From positions 3,779-67,778 of the forward strand of contig UQCQ01000010.1 of NCBI GenBank assembly GCA_900539595.1: a DNA stretch of 64,000 bases. The letters run 5' to 3'. The position numbers were made by a program, and so were the translations under genes. Below, piece after piece: positions 34,569-43,291 of this stretch. Positions within the stretch are counted from its first letter, which is position 1, and every line of letters begins with the position of its first letter. Origin of the DNA: an uncultured Mollicutes bacterium (GTDB lineage Bacteria > Bacillota_I > Bacilli_A > RFN20 > CAG-826). Under the pieces are notes generated by a model, which was not told the DNA's origin, searched no databases, and was given only the letters and a program-made list of their open reading frames with translations.

Positions 34569-35423
34569 ATGAATATTTTGCTATATAACGAAAAAGCCGA
34601 TGGAGGACGTGGCAAAGAAAACGCCGTTGCCATCCTCCCCTCGCTTCAAGGAAAATTCCCCGGCTTGGAAACGAAGTCCGCACAAGAATTAGATCCCAAA
34701 ATCTTCTTGGGGAGCTTGAATGTGGAAGATAACGTCGTCTTGATGGGCGGAGATGGCGACTTGAATCATTTTGTCAATTTAATCGAAGATGCCCCTCTTC
34801 CCTGCCCCTTTTGGCTTTGCCCTTCTGGAAGGGGCAATGACTTTTTAAAAGACGTCGAAGAGCATAAAGACCCCAAGACGAGTCTTGTCCCTTTGAATGG
34901 CTTCCTCCTCGATTTGCCGTTCATCGAAGTCAAAGGAAAAACTTACCGCTTTCTTAACGGCATCGGGCTTGGGATCGACGGGGAGCGTTGCGTGGAAGCG
35001 GAACGGAAAAAGTGCCGCGGAGAAAAAGACCTCGATTATTCCAAAATCACCATCCATTTGCTTTTCCACGGTTTTGTCCCTCGCCTTGCTAAAGTAAAAG
35101 TCGATGGGGTAGAAGTCAGCATCTCCCGTTCCTATTTGGCTTCGACGATGAATGGGCGTTATTATGGCGACGGCATGATGATTGCCCCGATGCAAAAACG
35201 AAATTCCCATTTGTTATCCCTGGTGGTCGTCCATGGACGGGGGAAAATTGGCACTTTGATGTTATTCCCTAAAATATTCAAAGGAACCCATGTCCGGGCC
35301 AAAAAGAACGTCTACTGCGTCCAAGGCAAGGAAATCGAAGTTCAATTCGATCGTCCCTGCGGCCTCCAAATCGATGGAGAAGTGGTGGAAGAGGTCACTT
35401 CCTATCGCGCCTATATCCGTTAA
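34569..35423 (+). CDS. Diacylglycerol/lipid kinase family protein
   Basis: 284 aa. Nucleotide-binding motif GGDGDLN at 60-66 (GGDGT in most members) and CPSGRGNDF near 89. The second motif region NGIGLGIDGE lies near 136, and the C-terminal half ends QIDGE near 275. Predicted to phosphorylate diacylglycerol or a related lipid at the membrane face. The Asp instead of Thr in the GGDG-T position is unusual. No strong Shine-Dalgarno; TAGAAT at 34539 would give a short leader. Confidence 0.87.
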   Translation: MNILLYNEKADGGRGKENAVAILPSLQGKFPGLETKSAQELDPKIFLGSLNVEDNVVLMGGDGDLNHFVNLIEDAPLPCPFWLCPSGRGNDFLKDVEEHKDPKTSLVPLNGFLLDLPFIEVKGKTYRFLNGIGLGIDGERCVEAERKKCRGEKDLDYSKITIHLLFHGFVPRLAKVKVDGVEVSISRSYLASTMNGRYYGDGMMIAPMQKRNSHLLSLVVVHGRGKIGTLMLFPKIFKGTHVRAKKNVYCVQGKEIEVQFDRPCGLQIDGEVVEEVTSYRAYIR

Positions 35424-35429
35424 GAAAGT

Positions 35430-35455
35430 CGCTTCCTTCGTGGAAGCGCTTTTTA
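35430..35455 (+). terminator. Intrinsic terminator
   Basis: CGCTTCC / GGAAGCG stem with loop TTCGT, then CTTTTTA. Confidence 0.85.
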
Positions 35456-35492
35456 TTCCCCTTCGTTTCAATTCGTATAAAATGTTTCCCGT

Positions 35493-38438
35493 ATGGAAAA
35501 GTCCTTGTATAGCCTCGGAATTGATGTAGGGTCGACCACTGTTAAAACGGTTTTGCTCGACGCGGGCGGAAGTTTGCTTTACGGCAATTATCTTCGCCAC
35601 GCCTCCAAAGTCAAAGAGACGACCCTTCTAGAATTAAAAGAAATCGAAGAACGGTATGGGGATATTCCTCTCAACGTTTCTTTAACGGGGTCGGCAGGAC
35701 TTGGCTTAAGCGAACGAGCGGGTATTCCATTTGTTCAAGAAGTGCAATCTTCTTATTACGCGATTAAAGTCCTCTATCCGAATGCAGACTGCGCGATAGA
35801 ACTTGGGGGAGAAGACGCCAAAATTATCTTCATTACCGGCGGCCTAGAAGAGAGGATGAACGGCCAATGCGCCGGGGGAACCGGGGCATTTATCGATCAA
35901 ATGGCCACCCTTTTGCATTTGACCCCCTCCGAGATGGATGAGTTGTCTCTCCGCGCCCAAAAGGCCTATCCCATTGCCTCCCGTTGTGGCGTTTTTGCCA
36001 AAAGCGACATCCAATCCCTTTTGAATTCTGGCGCCAGCAAAGAAGACGTCGCCCTTTCTATTTTCTACGCGGTTGCCGATCAAACGATTGCTGGCCTTGC
36101 CCAAGGAAGAGAAATTAAAGGGCATGTCCTCTTTTTAGGAGGTCCGCTTTTCTTCCTTCAAGGACTCCGCAAAGCCTTCAAGGACCGTCTCCATCTAGAA
36201 GAAGATGAAGCCATTTATCCAGAAGATGCCTCGATTTTTGTCGCACGAGGGGCTGCTTTATATTCTCAAAAAGCGGGTAAGGTTTTCTCTTTGTCTGCCT
36301 TAATTCGGCAGCTAGAATCCGCCGATGTTTCTGGGCAAGTGATTTCTGGAAAACCCCTTTTCTCCAGCCAAGAGGAATTCAAGACGTGGCTAAAACGTCA
36401 CGAGGAACGCTTTGCCGTTCCCCGGGGAAACCTCTCCACTTATGAAGGAAAAGCCTATCTAGGAATCGACGCGGGAAGCACGACCACCAAGTTGGTATTG
36501 CTTGGGGAAAACGAAGAAATCCTCTATCAAAGCTATGCCTCCAACGCCGGCCTCCCCCTTGAAAAAATCGCAGGAGAAATCCAAAAAATCTATGACATCA
36601 TTGGCCCGAATTGCCATATCGTCTCCAGTGCCGTGACCGGATATGGAGAAGACATGATCCGTTCTTCTTTAGGCGTGGATTATGGGTTAGTAGAAACCGT
36701 TGCCCATTTCCGGGCCGCCAAACATTTCTGCCCGAATGTTGATTTTGTCATCGATATCGGGGGGCAAGACATCAAATGCTTTAAGGTTCATGGCGGGGCG
36801 ATCGATTCCATCATGCTCAACGAAGCCTGCTCTTCGGGATGCGGGTCCTTTTTGCAAACCTTCGCCGCCTCCCTTGGATACGAAGTCGAAGATTTTGCTA
36901 AAGCCGGTTATTACGCGCCGAACCCCGTGGAATTAGGATCCCGCTGCACGGTATTCATGAATTCTTCCGTGAAACAAGCCCAGCGAGAAGGAGCAAGTGT
37001 GGCGGATATCTCGGCTGGGTTGTCTCGGTCCGTCGTCAAAAACGCCCTCTATAAAGTCATCCGCGTGCGTTTGGCGGAAGAATTAGGCGAGAACATCGTT
37101 TGCCAAGGCGGCACGTTTTTAAATAACGCCGTTCTCCGCTGCTTCGAACAAGAAATCGGAAAAGAAGTGATACGTCTACCGATTTCAGGCCTGATGGGGG
37201 CTTATGGAGCGGCTTTATATGCAAAAGAAAAAGGCGGTTTAGGCGGTTTGATTTCCAAAGAAGCCCTTGGGGAATTTTCCTACACCTCTCGCCACGTGAC
37301 TTGCCATGGCTGCACCGCCCATTGTTCCCTCAGCATGCTCCGCTTCCCTAACGGCAAAACCTTCTTATCCGGCAATAAATGCGATAAACCAGAAGGAAAA
37401 AGCGGCGGGGATGATTCCCTCGATATTTATGCCTATAAGAGAAAACGTTTGGAAGAAAGACTTCCGCAACCAGACTACCCCTGCGCCAAAGTTGGCTTGC
37501 CTCGCGCCTTGTGCATGTATGAACAATTGCCCTTATGGGACGCGTTCTTTAAAAAACTAGGTTTTGAAACGGTCGTATCCCCTTATTCCAATCGCGCTTT
37601 GTATCGCGATGGCCAGAAAACGATTCCTAGCGATACAGCTTGCTATCCGGCCAAGCTCTTCCATGGCCACGTTGATTATTTGATCAAGCAAGGGGTGGAT
37701 TTCATCTTCTATCCTAGCGAGTCTTATAACGTGGATGAAAAACGAGGAGACAACCATTTCCAATGCCCGGTCGTCGCTTATTATGGCGAACTCTTGCGCC
37801 AAAACGATTCGCGCCTCAACAAGAAAAATTTCTTAGATCCTTTCGTAGAACTTCCCGCCTTTTCTAGCGCGGTTCATCAACTTTATGATTCGTTAAAGCG
37901 CTTCGGCGTAAGAAAAAGCGAAGTCAAAGTCGCCCTTCAATTCGGCTTGGATGAACTCCAAAAATACCGAGAGGATTGCAAACGAGAAGGAGAAAGGATC
38001 CTTGGTGAAGCGAGGGCGAAGAAGATGCCGATCATCGTTTTGGCAGGTCGCCCCTACCACGTAGACCCGGAGATCAATCATGGAATTGACCGTTTACTCG
38101 ATCGACTAGGCGTCGCCGTATTAAGCGAAGATTCTTTGCGTTTTGGCCTTAAAATTCGCCCCCACGTCCTTAACCAATGGACCTATCATGCTCGACTTTA
38201 TGACTGCGCGAACCTCTGCACCCAAAACCAAGATATGAACCTCGTTCAACTTGTGAGCTTTGGCTGTGGCGTTGACGCCGTTACAAGTGACGAAGTCCGC
38301 CGCATCCTTGAAGAAAAAGGACGTCTATATACCCAAATCAAAATCGATGAAATCAGTAACCTCGGCGCGGTGAAGATTCGCCTCCGTTCTTTGCTGGCCG
38401 CCTTGGAAGAAAGGGAAGACCATGGATCCCGAAATTAA
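35493..38438 (+). CDS. 2-hydroxyacyl-CoA dehydratase activase-like protein (two ASKHA domains plus DUF2229)
   Basis: 981 aa. Two tandem BadF/BcrA-type ATPase domains start at GIDVGSTTVKTVLLD (about 9-23) and GIDAGSTTTKLVLLG (about 325-339). The Cys motifs NGQCAGGTGAF and NEACSSGCGSF coordinate the [4Fe-4S] cluster at the dimer interface. A DUF2229 region follows (VGLPRALCMYEQLPLW). In many Firmicutes these regions plus a dehydratase-like C-terminal part form one protein of about 1400 aa; here the last part is the next gene, overlapping by 17 bp. Role of the long form is unknown. TATAAA/TAAAAT lies 9-11 nt before the ATG. Confidence 0.9.
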   Translation: MEKSLYSLGIDVGSTTVKTVLLDAGGSLLYGNYLRHASKVKETTLLELKEIEERYGDIPLNVSLTGSAGLGLSERAGIPFVQEVQSSYYAIKVLYPNADCAIELGGEDAKIIFITGGLEERMNGQCAGGTGAFIDQMATLLHLTPSEMDELSLRAQKAYPIASRCGVFAKSDIQSLLNSGASKEDVALSIFYAVADQTIAGLAQGREIKGHVLFLGGPLFFLQGLRKAFKDRLHLEEDEAIYPEDASIFVARGAALYSQKAGKVFSLSALIRQLESADVSGQVISGKPLFSSQEEFKTWLKRHEERFAVPRGNLSTYEGKAYLGIDAGSTTTKLVLLGENEEILYQSYASNAGLPLEKIAGEIQKIYDIIGPNCHIVSSAVTGYGEDMIRSSLGVDYGLVETVAHFRAAKHFCPNVDFVIDIGGQDIKCFKVHGGAIDSIMLNEACSSGCGSFLQTFAASLGYEVEDFAKAGYYAPNPVELGSRCTVFMNSSVKQAQREGASVADISAGLSRSVVKNALYKVIRVRLAEELGENIVCQGGTFLNNAVLRCFEQEIGKEVIRLPISGLMGAYGAALYAKEKGGLGGLISKEALGEFSYTSRHVTCHGCTAHCSLSMLRFPNGKTFLSGNKCDKPEGKSGGDDSLDIYAYKRKRLEERLPQPDYPCAKVGLPRALCMYEQLPLWDAFFKKLGFETVVSPYSNRALYRDGQKTIPSDTACYPAKLFHGHVDYLIKQGVDFIFYPSESYNVDEKRGDNHFQCPVVAYYGELLRQNDSRLNKKNFLDPFVELPAFSSAVHQLYDSLKRFGVRKSEVKVALQFGLDELQKYREDCKREGERILGEARAKKMPIIVLAGRPYHVDPEINHGIDRLLDRLGVAVLSEDSLRFGLKIRPHVLNQWTYHARLYDCANLCTQNQDMNLVQLVSFGCGVDAVTSDEVRRILEEKGRLYTQIKIDEISNLGAVKIRLRSLLAALEEREDHGSRN

Positions 38439-39660
38439 ACAAAGAAACGCCTTATTCAAAAAGATGAAGAAGGAGCACTATACGGTTTTGATTCCGGATA
38501 TGTGCCCCATTCATTTTGCTTTGATCGCCAAAGAAATCGAAAGGCGCTTTGGCATCCGCGTTCAAATCGTCACCCCGATGGGCCGTCAAGCCAAAGATGA
38601 TGGTCTCACTGCGGTTCATAACGACGCCTGCTACCCCGTCATCATCACCTGCGGGGCTTTTATCGCCGAACTTCGGACGGGAAAATATGATTTAAGCAAA
38701 ACCGCGGTGATGATTTCTCAAACCGGTGGGGGATGCCGAGCCTCCAATTATCTTTCCTTGTTCCGCAAAGCCTTCGAAAAGGAATTCCCCCAAGTCCCCG
38801 TTTTGTCCTTTAACCTTTCTGGCTTAACCAAGGATACGGCTCTTCCCATGCCCCTTGGCTTTATCCGCGCCGCCTATCAAAGTGTTCTATACGGGGATTT
38901 CTTGATGAACCTTGAAATGCAATCCCGCGCCTATTTTGAGGAAGAAGAGGTGAAGAAAGTAACGGGGGCGTGTATCGATAAACTCCAAAAGCAATTGGGA
39001 CGTCCCTCTTATTTTAAGACCAAGAAAAATGAAAAATGGATCCTCAAGGCCTTTGCTCGATTTGCCCCACCTGCGACGAACCGCAAACCCCGCGTGGGGA
39101 TTGTCGGGGAGATTTACGTGAAATATTCCCCTTATGCGAATAACCATTTGGTGGATTATCTTTTCCGCGCGGGAACCGAACCCACCTTGCCTTCTTTAAA
39201 CGAATTCGTGCTTTACTGCATGAAGAATTATTTTGTCGATCACGATTATTATGGAAGAAACCGGGCAATCATGCCTTTTTTAAAACCCTTTTACCGTCAT
39301 TGCTTACGTCTAAATGACAAGGCAGCAAAGATGCTAAAAGGAACCACGTTCCTTCCGTATGCGGACTTTGAAGAAATCGCAGAATGTGGCAAAAAAGTCA
39401 TTAATCTAGGCGTGAAAATGGGCGAAGGGTGGGTGATCCCTGCCGAAATGGTCCATTACGCGACCCACGGCGTGAAAAACATCGTCGTGGTTCAGCCCTT
39501 TGGCTGCCTCCCCAACCACATCGTGGGAAAGGGAATGATTCGTCCGGTGAAAGAACTTTGTCCAGACGCGAACATCGTTCCCTTGGATTTTGATGCATCC
39601 AGCACAAGCGTTAACCAAGAAAATCGTCTAAAATTGATGCTAAGCAACATCACCGATTAA
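38422..39660 (+). CDS. 2-hydroxyacyl-CoA dehydratase-like protein, split-off C-terminal part
   Basis: 412 aa. Contains HNDACYPVIITCGAFIAEL, SQTGGGCRASNY and a late VQPFGCLPNH, Cys-containing motifs of the HgdB/D-type fold. It begins inside the 3' end of the activase in a different frame, with GAAAGGGAA just upstream of its ATG, so it is a genuine coupled gene and not read-through. Together the two genes equal the single long protein seen elsewhere. GDPD follows 10 bp later. Confidence 0.9.
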   Translation: MDPEIKQRNALFKKMKKEHYTVLIPDMCPIHFALIAKEIERRFGIRVQIVTPMGRQAKDDGLTAVHNDACYPVIITCGAFIAELRTGKYDLSKTAVMISQTGGGCRASNYLSLFRKAFEKEFPQVPVLSFNLSGLTKDTALPMPLGFIRAAYQSVLYGDFLMNLEMQSRAYFEEEEVKKVTGACIDKLQKQLGRPSYFKTKKNEKWILKAFARFAPPATNRKPRVGIVGEIYVKYSPYANNHLVDYLFRAGTEPTLPSLNEFVLYCMKNYFVDHDYYGRNRAIMPFLKPFYRHCLRLNDKAAKMLKGTTFLPYADFEEIAECGKKVINLGVKMGEGWVIPAEMVHYATHGVKNIVVVQPFGCLPNHIVGKGMIRPVKELCPDANIVPLDFDASSTSVNQENRLKLMLSNITD

Positions 39661-39670
39661 AGGAGCAATT

Positions 39671-40405
39671 ATGGCAAAAAAAGCAAAACGGAAAGACTTT
39701 GACCCCATTTTATTTCAAGGAATCGCCCATCGTGGCTTGCACGATGAAAACAAAACTGAGAATGGGTTAAACGCCTTTAAGGCGGCTTTAGAGAATGGCT
39801 ATGCCATCGAACTGGATATCCATTTGACGAAGGACAACGAACTTTTGGTTTGTCATGACGACAATTTAAAACGCACGACGGGGAAAGAAGGAATCATTGA
39901 AGATTTGACCCTGGAAGAAATCCGAAATGGATATCGCCTTCTCGACGGAGAAGTGGTTCCAACGTTCCAAGAGGTTTTAGACCTCGTTCAGGAAAAGACC
40001 CCGATTGTAGTGGAACTCAAAGTGCATCAAAAGAATTTCCGCCCCTTGGCCAAAAAGGCGATGGAAGTGCTTCGTTCCGTTCAAAACAAGAAGCGCATCA
40101 CTTTGATTTCCTTTGACCCACGGGCTTTATATTGCTGCCGTAAAAGCCCCTTCACCCGCGGGCTATTGGTTTGCAAAAATAGCGAATGGGTCTTCCGCCT
40201 TCGGAGATGCTTCGAATATTTGGATGTGGAAGAATGCCTTCTCATCACTCCCAAATACCAAAAGGAAAGGAAAAAGGGCCGTCTTATGAACGTGTGGACG
40301 ATCCATAATGAGAATCAACTAAAAGAAATTCGCGGCCAATTCGATATGATCACGTTTCAAGAACTGGGAACGGAACGAATCCACGAATACCTCAAAGAAG
40401 AATAG
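39671..40405 (+). CDS. Glycerophosphodiester phosphodiesterase
   Basis: 244-aa cytosolic TIM-barrel enzyme that splits glycerophosphodiesters into glycerol 3-phosphate and an alcohol. AHRGLHDENKTENGL carries the catalytic His and Arg-Gly with the metal-binding Glu. ELDIHLTKD and CHDDNLKRTTG carry the second Glu/Asp pair and the second His. No signal peptide. AGGAGCAATT precedes the ATG, close behind the dehydratase-like gene, so cotranscription is likely. Confidence 0.93.
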   Translation: MAKKAKRKDFDPILFQGIAHRGLHDENKTENGLNAFKAALENGYAIELDIHLTKDNELLVCHDDNLKRTTGKEGIIEDLTLEEIRNGYRLLDGEVVPTFQEVLDLVQEKTPIVVELKVHQKNFRPLAKKAMEVLRSVQNKKRITLISFDPRALYCCRKSPFTRGLLVCKNSEWVFRLRRCFEYLDVEECLLITPKYQKERKKGRLMNVWTIHNENQLKEIRGQFDMITFQELGTERIHEYLKEE

Positions 40406-40410
40406 GATGA

Positions 40411-40437
40411 AAAAGCCCGGGATCCCCGGGTTTTCTT
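40411..40437. terminator. Bidirectional terminator between convergent genes
   Basis: CCCGGG ATC CCCGGG with an A run on the left and a T run on the right, so it serves the GDPD gene on the plus strand and the glycosyltransferase gene on the minus strand. Confidence 0.85.
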
Positions 40438-41838
40438 TTATTTCTTTTCGAGTTTTGCTTTCTTCTCCGCCTCTTCCGCGGCGAGGTCTTTTCCGCTTTT
40501 GACGAAGTGATGGTCAATGTGTTTCCATTTCGGGTGGATGAAGGCGGACATCGCGGCGAAGATGGGGTCGATGACGTTATAGATGGGGAAGAGGAAGATA
40601 TAGAGAATGGTCTTCCAAAGTGGCAGCAAGAAGTGCTTCCATTCCCGGATGATGACGACGAGATTGATGAAGAAGCCCGAGACATAGGCCCCCGCAAATA
40701 AGGTGATGACATAGTTCCCAAAAGTCCACCAATTGAAATAACCGGAATTCCCAATTGTGAGGAATAAAATGATGGATGTTACCTGATAAAGGAAGCCCAA
40801 CCAGAAATAGACAAAGCTCATGGGGAAGGTTTGCCAGAAGATATCGTATTTGCCCCAACTTGGCTTTTTGAAGAAGGATTTGAGGAGTTTCCATCCATAC
40901 ATATGGAAGGCGATTAATCCTCCGCGAGCCCAACGGACGCGTTGACGCCACAAAAGCTTGAGGGTGTTTGGCTGCTCCTCATAGAATACGGCCTCTCCTG
41001 TATATCCTGTTTTATAGCCTCTCGCGGTTAAATCCATAACGGTTTCGATGTCTTCGGTAAGAGAAGTCCATTTCCATCCGCTTTTTGCAAGAACGTAGGA
41101 ACGTAGAGTTGTCGAAGGGCCATAAACTTCTTGGGAGATGTTAAGAATAGAACGAGCACGCAAACCATTGACGGTATGCCCAAAAGCCTGAACTCCGCAC
41201 ATGGCGCTGATCCAGTTCTCGGAAAGGTTTTTGCTATTGCGGTAGCAAACGCATTCATCCACATTGCTTGCTTGAAGGTAATTATTCAATTTGGTGAGGT
41301 AATCGGGCGCAGGAACGTTATCCGCGTCGAGGGTGGTATAAGCGTAGAAATCATGTTCGATGTCGATGTCCTTGGCCATTTGTTCCACAAGGCTTTTAAG
41401 CCCATACCCCTTTGAACGTTGGCTAGGATCATTATGGTAATAAACATGGGCACCTAGCTTCTCGGCTACTTCCCCCGTTTTGTCGGTGCAGTTATCGGCG
41501 ACGATAAAGATTTCGATGAGTTCCTGAGGATAATCCATCGCGCGGATATCGTGGATGAGGTTGCCGATGACAGTTTCCTCGTTCCAAGCGGTGATGATGA
41601 AGGCATAGCGTTTGTCTTTGGGGGCTTCTGGGTATCTACGACTGCGGCCAAATACCCCAAGAATAAAATAGAAGACGCGGTAGCAGGACAAGATGCCCAA
41701 AACGGCAAGGAGGCCGGAGAAGACCAACTGAACGTATCCTTGCGCGGGAACGGGCTCGTTTTTGGAAATAGCATCCATGATGATGTCGATGCCGCAAAAC
41801 CCGTAGAACCACTTGACGATGGCATTCCAAATGACCAT
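40438..41838 (-). CDS. Membrane glycosyltransferase, GT2 family
   Basis: 466 aa. Two N-terminal TM helices, then a GT-A domain with FIITAWNEE, IVADNCTDKT, the DxD motif in LDADN, SLTEDIETV and the processive-enzyme motif RQRVRWARGG. Three to four C-terminal TM helices follow. This is the layout of polysaccharide or glycolipid synthases such as BcsA- or HasA-like enzymes. Start 41838 is chosen because AAAGGGA lies 7 nt upstream; a start 7 codons earlier is less likely. It is transcribed alone. Confidence 0.9.
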   Translation of the reverse strand: MVIWNAIVKWFYGFCGIDIIMDAISKNEPVPAQGYVQLVFSGLLAVLGILSCYRVFYFILGVFGRSRRYPEAPKDKRYAFIITAWNEETVIGNLIHDIRAMDYPQELIEIFIVADNCTDKTGEVAEKLGAHVYYHNDPSQRSKGYGLKSLVEQMAKDIDIEHDFYAYTTLDADNVPAPDYLTKLNNYLQASNVDECVCYRNSKNLSENWISAMCGVQAFGHTVNGLRARSILNISQEVYGPSTTLRSYVLAKSGWKWTSLTEDIETVMDLTARGYKTGYTGEAVFYEEQPNTLKLLWRQRVRWARGGLIAFHMYGWKLLKSFFKKPSWGKYDIFWQTFPMSFVYFWLGFLYQVTSIILFLTIGNSGYFNWWTFGNYVITLFAGAYVSGFFINLVVIIREWKHFLLPLWKTILYIFLFPIYNVIDPIFAAMSAFIHPKWKHIDHHFVKSGKDLAAEEAEKKAKLEKK

Positions 41839-41961
41839 AGAAATCCCTTTCCCTAGCAAATGTGATACATGATACTTATTGCGTGCGTGTAGAACAACCT
41901 TTAACCAAGTGTTGGGATGGAAAACGTTATCAAAAGTGCAAGTTTCTTTTTCATGACTTCC

Positions 41962-42046
41962 GCCAAATGACTAATTAAAATTCAGCCAAATTGCCAACTG
42001 GAAATCCGCTAAATGGCCAATTAGATGTACGCCAAATTAACAATTA
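41962..42046. repeat. Four 23-bp direct repeats before a DUF4143 relic
   Basis: GCCAAATGACTAATTA (41962), GCCAAATTGCCAACTG (41985), GCTAAATGGCCAATTA (42008) and GCCAAATTAACAATTA (42031) recur at an exact 23-bp period. The third copy contains the palindromic core ATTGGCCAT on one strand. The array ends 17 bp before the open frame of the DUF4143 remnant. It has the look of an iteron or operator array. Confidence 0.8.
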
Positions 42047-42062
42047 CCCTTTAAAACATTAG

Positions 42063-42484
42063 CGTTTATCGCACAAAATAATAGAAATAGGGTTTCAATA
42101 TAAAAAATACAAACGGCGTGCCACTGATCCAATTTTGAAACAAAAGTTAGAAGGAAAAGGCGCCGTGCTCATCGAAGGGCCGAAATGGTGCGGGAAAACG
42201 ACGATCGCTAAGCAAATCGTTTCCATCATTCTTTGCGTGGACAACCCCGAAAGAAGACAACAGAATCTTGCCATGGCGGAATTAAGCCCCAAACAATTGT
42301 TAAAAGGAGCGGCGCCTCGTTTGATTGACGAATGGCAGTTGACGCCGAAACTATGGGGCGTCATTCGTTTTGAAGTCGACCATCGCGGAGAGATGGTTCC
42401 TTTTATTTTGATGGGCGCTGGGATTATGCCTATCGCCGAAACGACGGGGTATATGTGGTTCCCGTCGGCTCTTTAAAAAACTAA
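42063..42484 (+). pseudogene. Internally deleted DUF4143 AAA ATPase
   Basis: The frame from 42063 reads a family-typical start (YKKYKRRATDPILKQKL), then the P-loop GAVLIEGPKWCGKTT and RLIDEWQLTPKLWGVIRFE with the Walker B-like acidic pair, up to FILMGAG. The middle of the protein is missing. From 42425 in another frame the sequence reads YAYRRNDGVYVVPVGSLKN, the usual C-terminal tail of such proteins. So about two thirds of the gene is deleted with a frame change. No ATG, GTG or TTG stands at the expected start; ATA codons are found instead. Confidence 0.75.
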
Positions 42485-42538
42485 TTGCCGATTCCTAGGC
42501 CGATGCATCGGATCGTTACACTCTTTTCGAAGTTTTCA

Positions 42539-42557
42539 AAAGGAATATAATTCCTTT
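42539..42557 (+). promoter_or_regulatory. Palindromic operator over the -10 of the sirtuin gene
   Basis: AAAGGAA TATAA TTCCTTT: 7-bp perfect arms flank the -10 TATAAT (42546-42551). The start codon GTG is at 42559, so a bound repressor would cover the promoter and start. Confidence 0.6.
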
Positions 42558-42558
42558 C

Positions 42559-43290
42559 GTGGATAAGAGTATTTTTGAACAAGCCAAACAAATCGTACAT
42601 GGTGCTAAGCACCTTGTTTTTTTGGGTGGGGCGGGATGTTCCACGGATTCGGGAATTCCCGATTTTCGTTCTTCTGATGGGCTGTATCGATTGAAGTCGG
42701 AATATGGACTTCCTTATGAAACGATGCTTTCCATCGATTACTTTTATGCCCATCCTGAAACTTTTTATTCCTTCTATTGGAAATTGATGGCCCATCCAGA
42801 CGCAAAGCCGAATCGGGCTCATCTAGCCTTGGCTCATTATGGGGAAACTCACGATTTAACCACGATTACGCAAAATATCGATGGATTAGACAAAGCGTCT
42901 GGCCAAAAGAATGTGCTAGAAATTCATGGAACGATGTCTTTTTTCGTTTGCCCTTCCTGCCACCGCAAAATAGGCGCGAAGAAAGTGACGCCTGGTTCCG
43001 TTCCCCATTGCCCCCATTGCGGAGCGATTTTAAAACCCGATATCGTTTTCTACGGCGAACCCTTGTCGGGAGAAACTTTGGACCTTGCGATTATCGCATT
43101 GGAAGAAGCGGATGTTTTAATCATCGGAGGAACGTCGATGAAGGTCTATCCAGCGGCAGGACTGCCTTCTTATTTTCACGGTTCTACAATCATCATGATT
43201 AATAAGGAGCCGACCCCCTTTGACCCTCATTGCGATTTTGTCTTTCATGAAGACATCGGGGAAGCGTTGGAATATTTATTGGAGGAATAG
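42559..43290 (+). CDS. NAD-dependent protein deacylase (sirtuin)
   Basis: 243-aa SIR2-family enzyme that removes acyl groups from lysine with NAD+. GAGCSTDSGIPDF at 24-36 is the NAD pocket, QNID lies at 105-108, and the catalytic His is at 123 in IHGT. The zinc Cys pairs are 131/134 and 151/154. It starts at GTG, with TATAAT ending 7 nt before it and no Shine-Dalgarno, so the mRNA is probably leaderless. The next gene starts 2 bp after the stop. Confidence 0.93.
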   Translation: MDKSIFEQAKQIVHGAKHLVFLGGAGCSTDSGIPDFRSSDGLYRLKSEYGLPYETMLSIDYFYAHPETFYSFYWKLMAHPDAKPNRAHLALAHYGETHDLTTITQNIDGLDKASGQKNVLEIHGTMSFFVCPSCHRKIGAKKVTPGSVPHCPHCGAILKPDIVFYGEPLSGETLDLAIIALEEADVLIIGGTSMKVYPAAGLPSYFHGSTIIMINKEPTPFDPHCDFVFHEDIGEALEYLLEE

Positions 43291-43291
43291 C

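Noticed and set aside
41962..42046. 23-bp repeats as a CRISPR array
   Set aside because: The repeats abut with no 30-40 bp unique spacers, and no cas gene is in the window.
42539..42558. AAAGGAA as a Shine-Dalgarno for the sirtuin
   Set aside because: It lies 13 or more nt before the GTG, too far, and it forms one arm of a palindrome around the -10.
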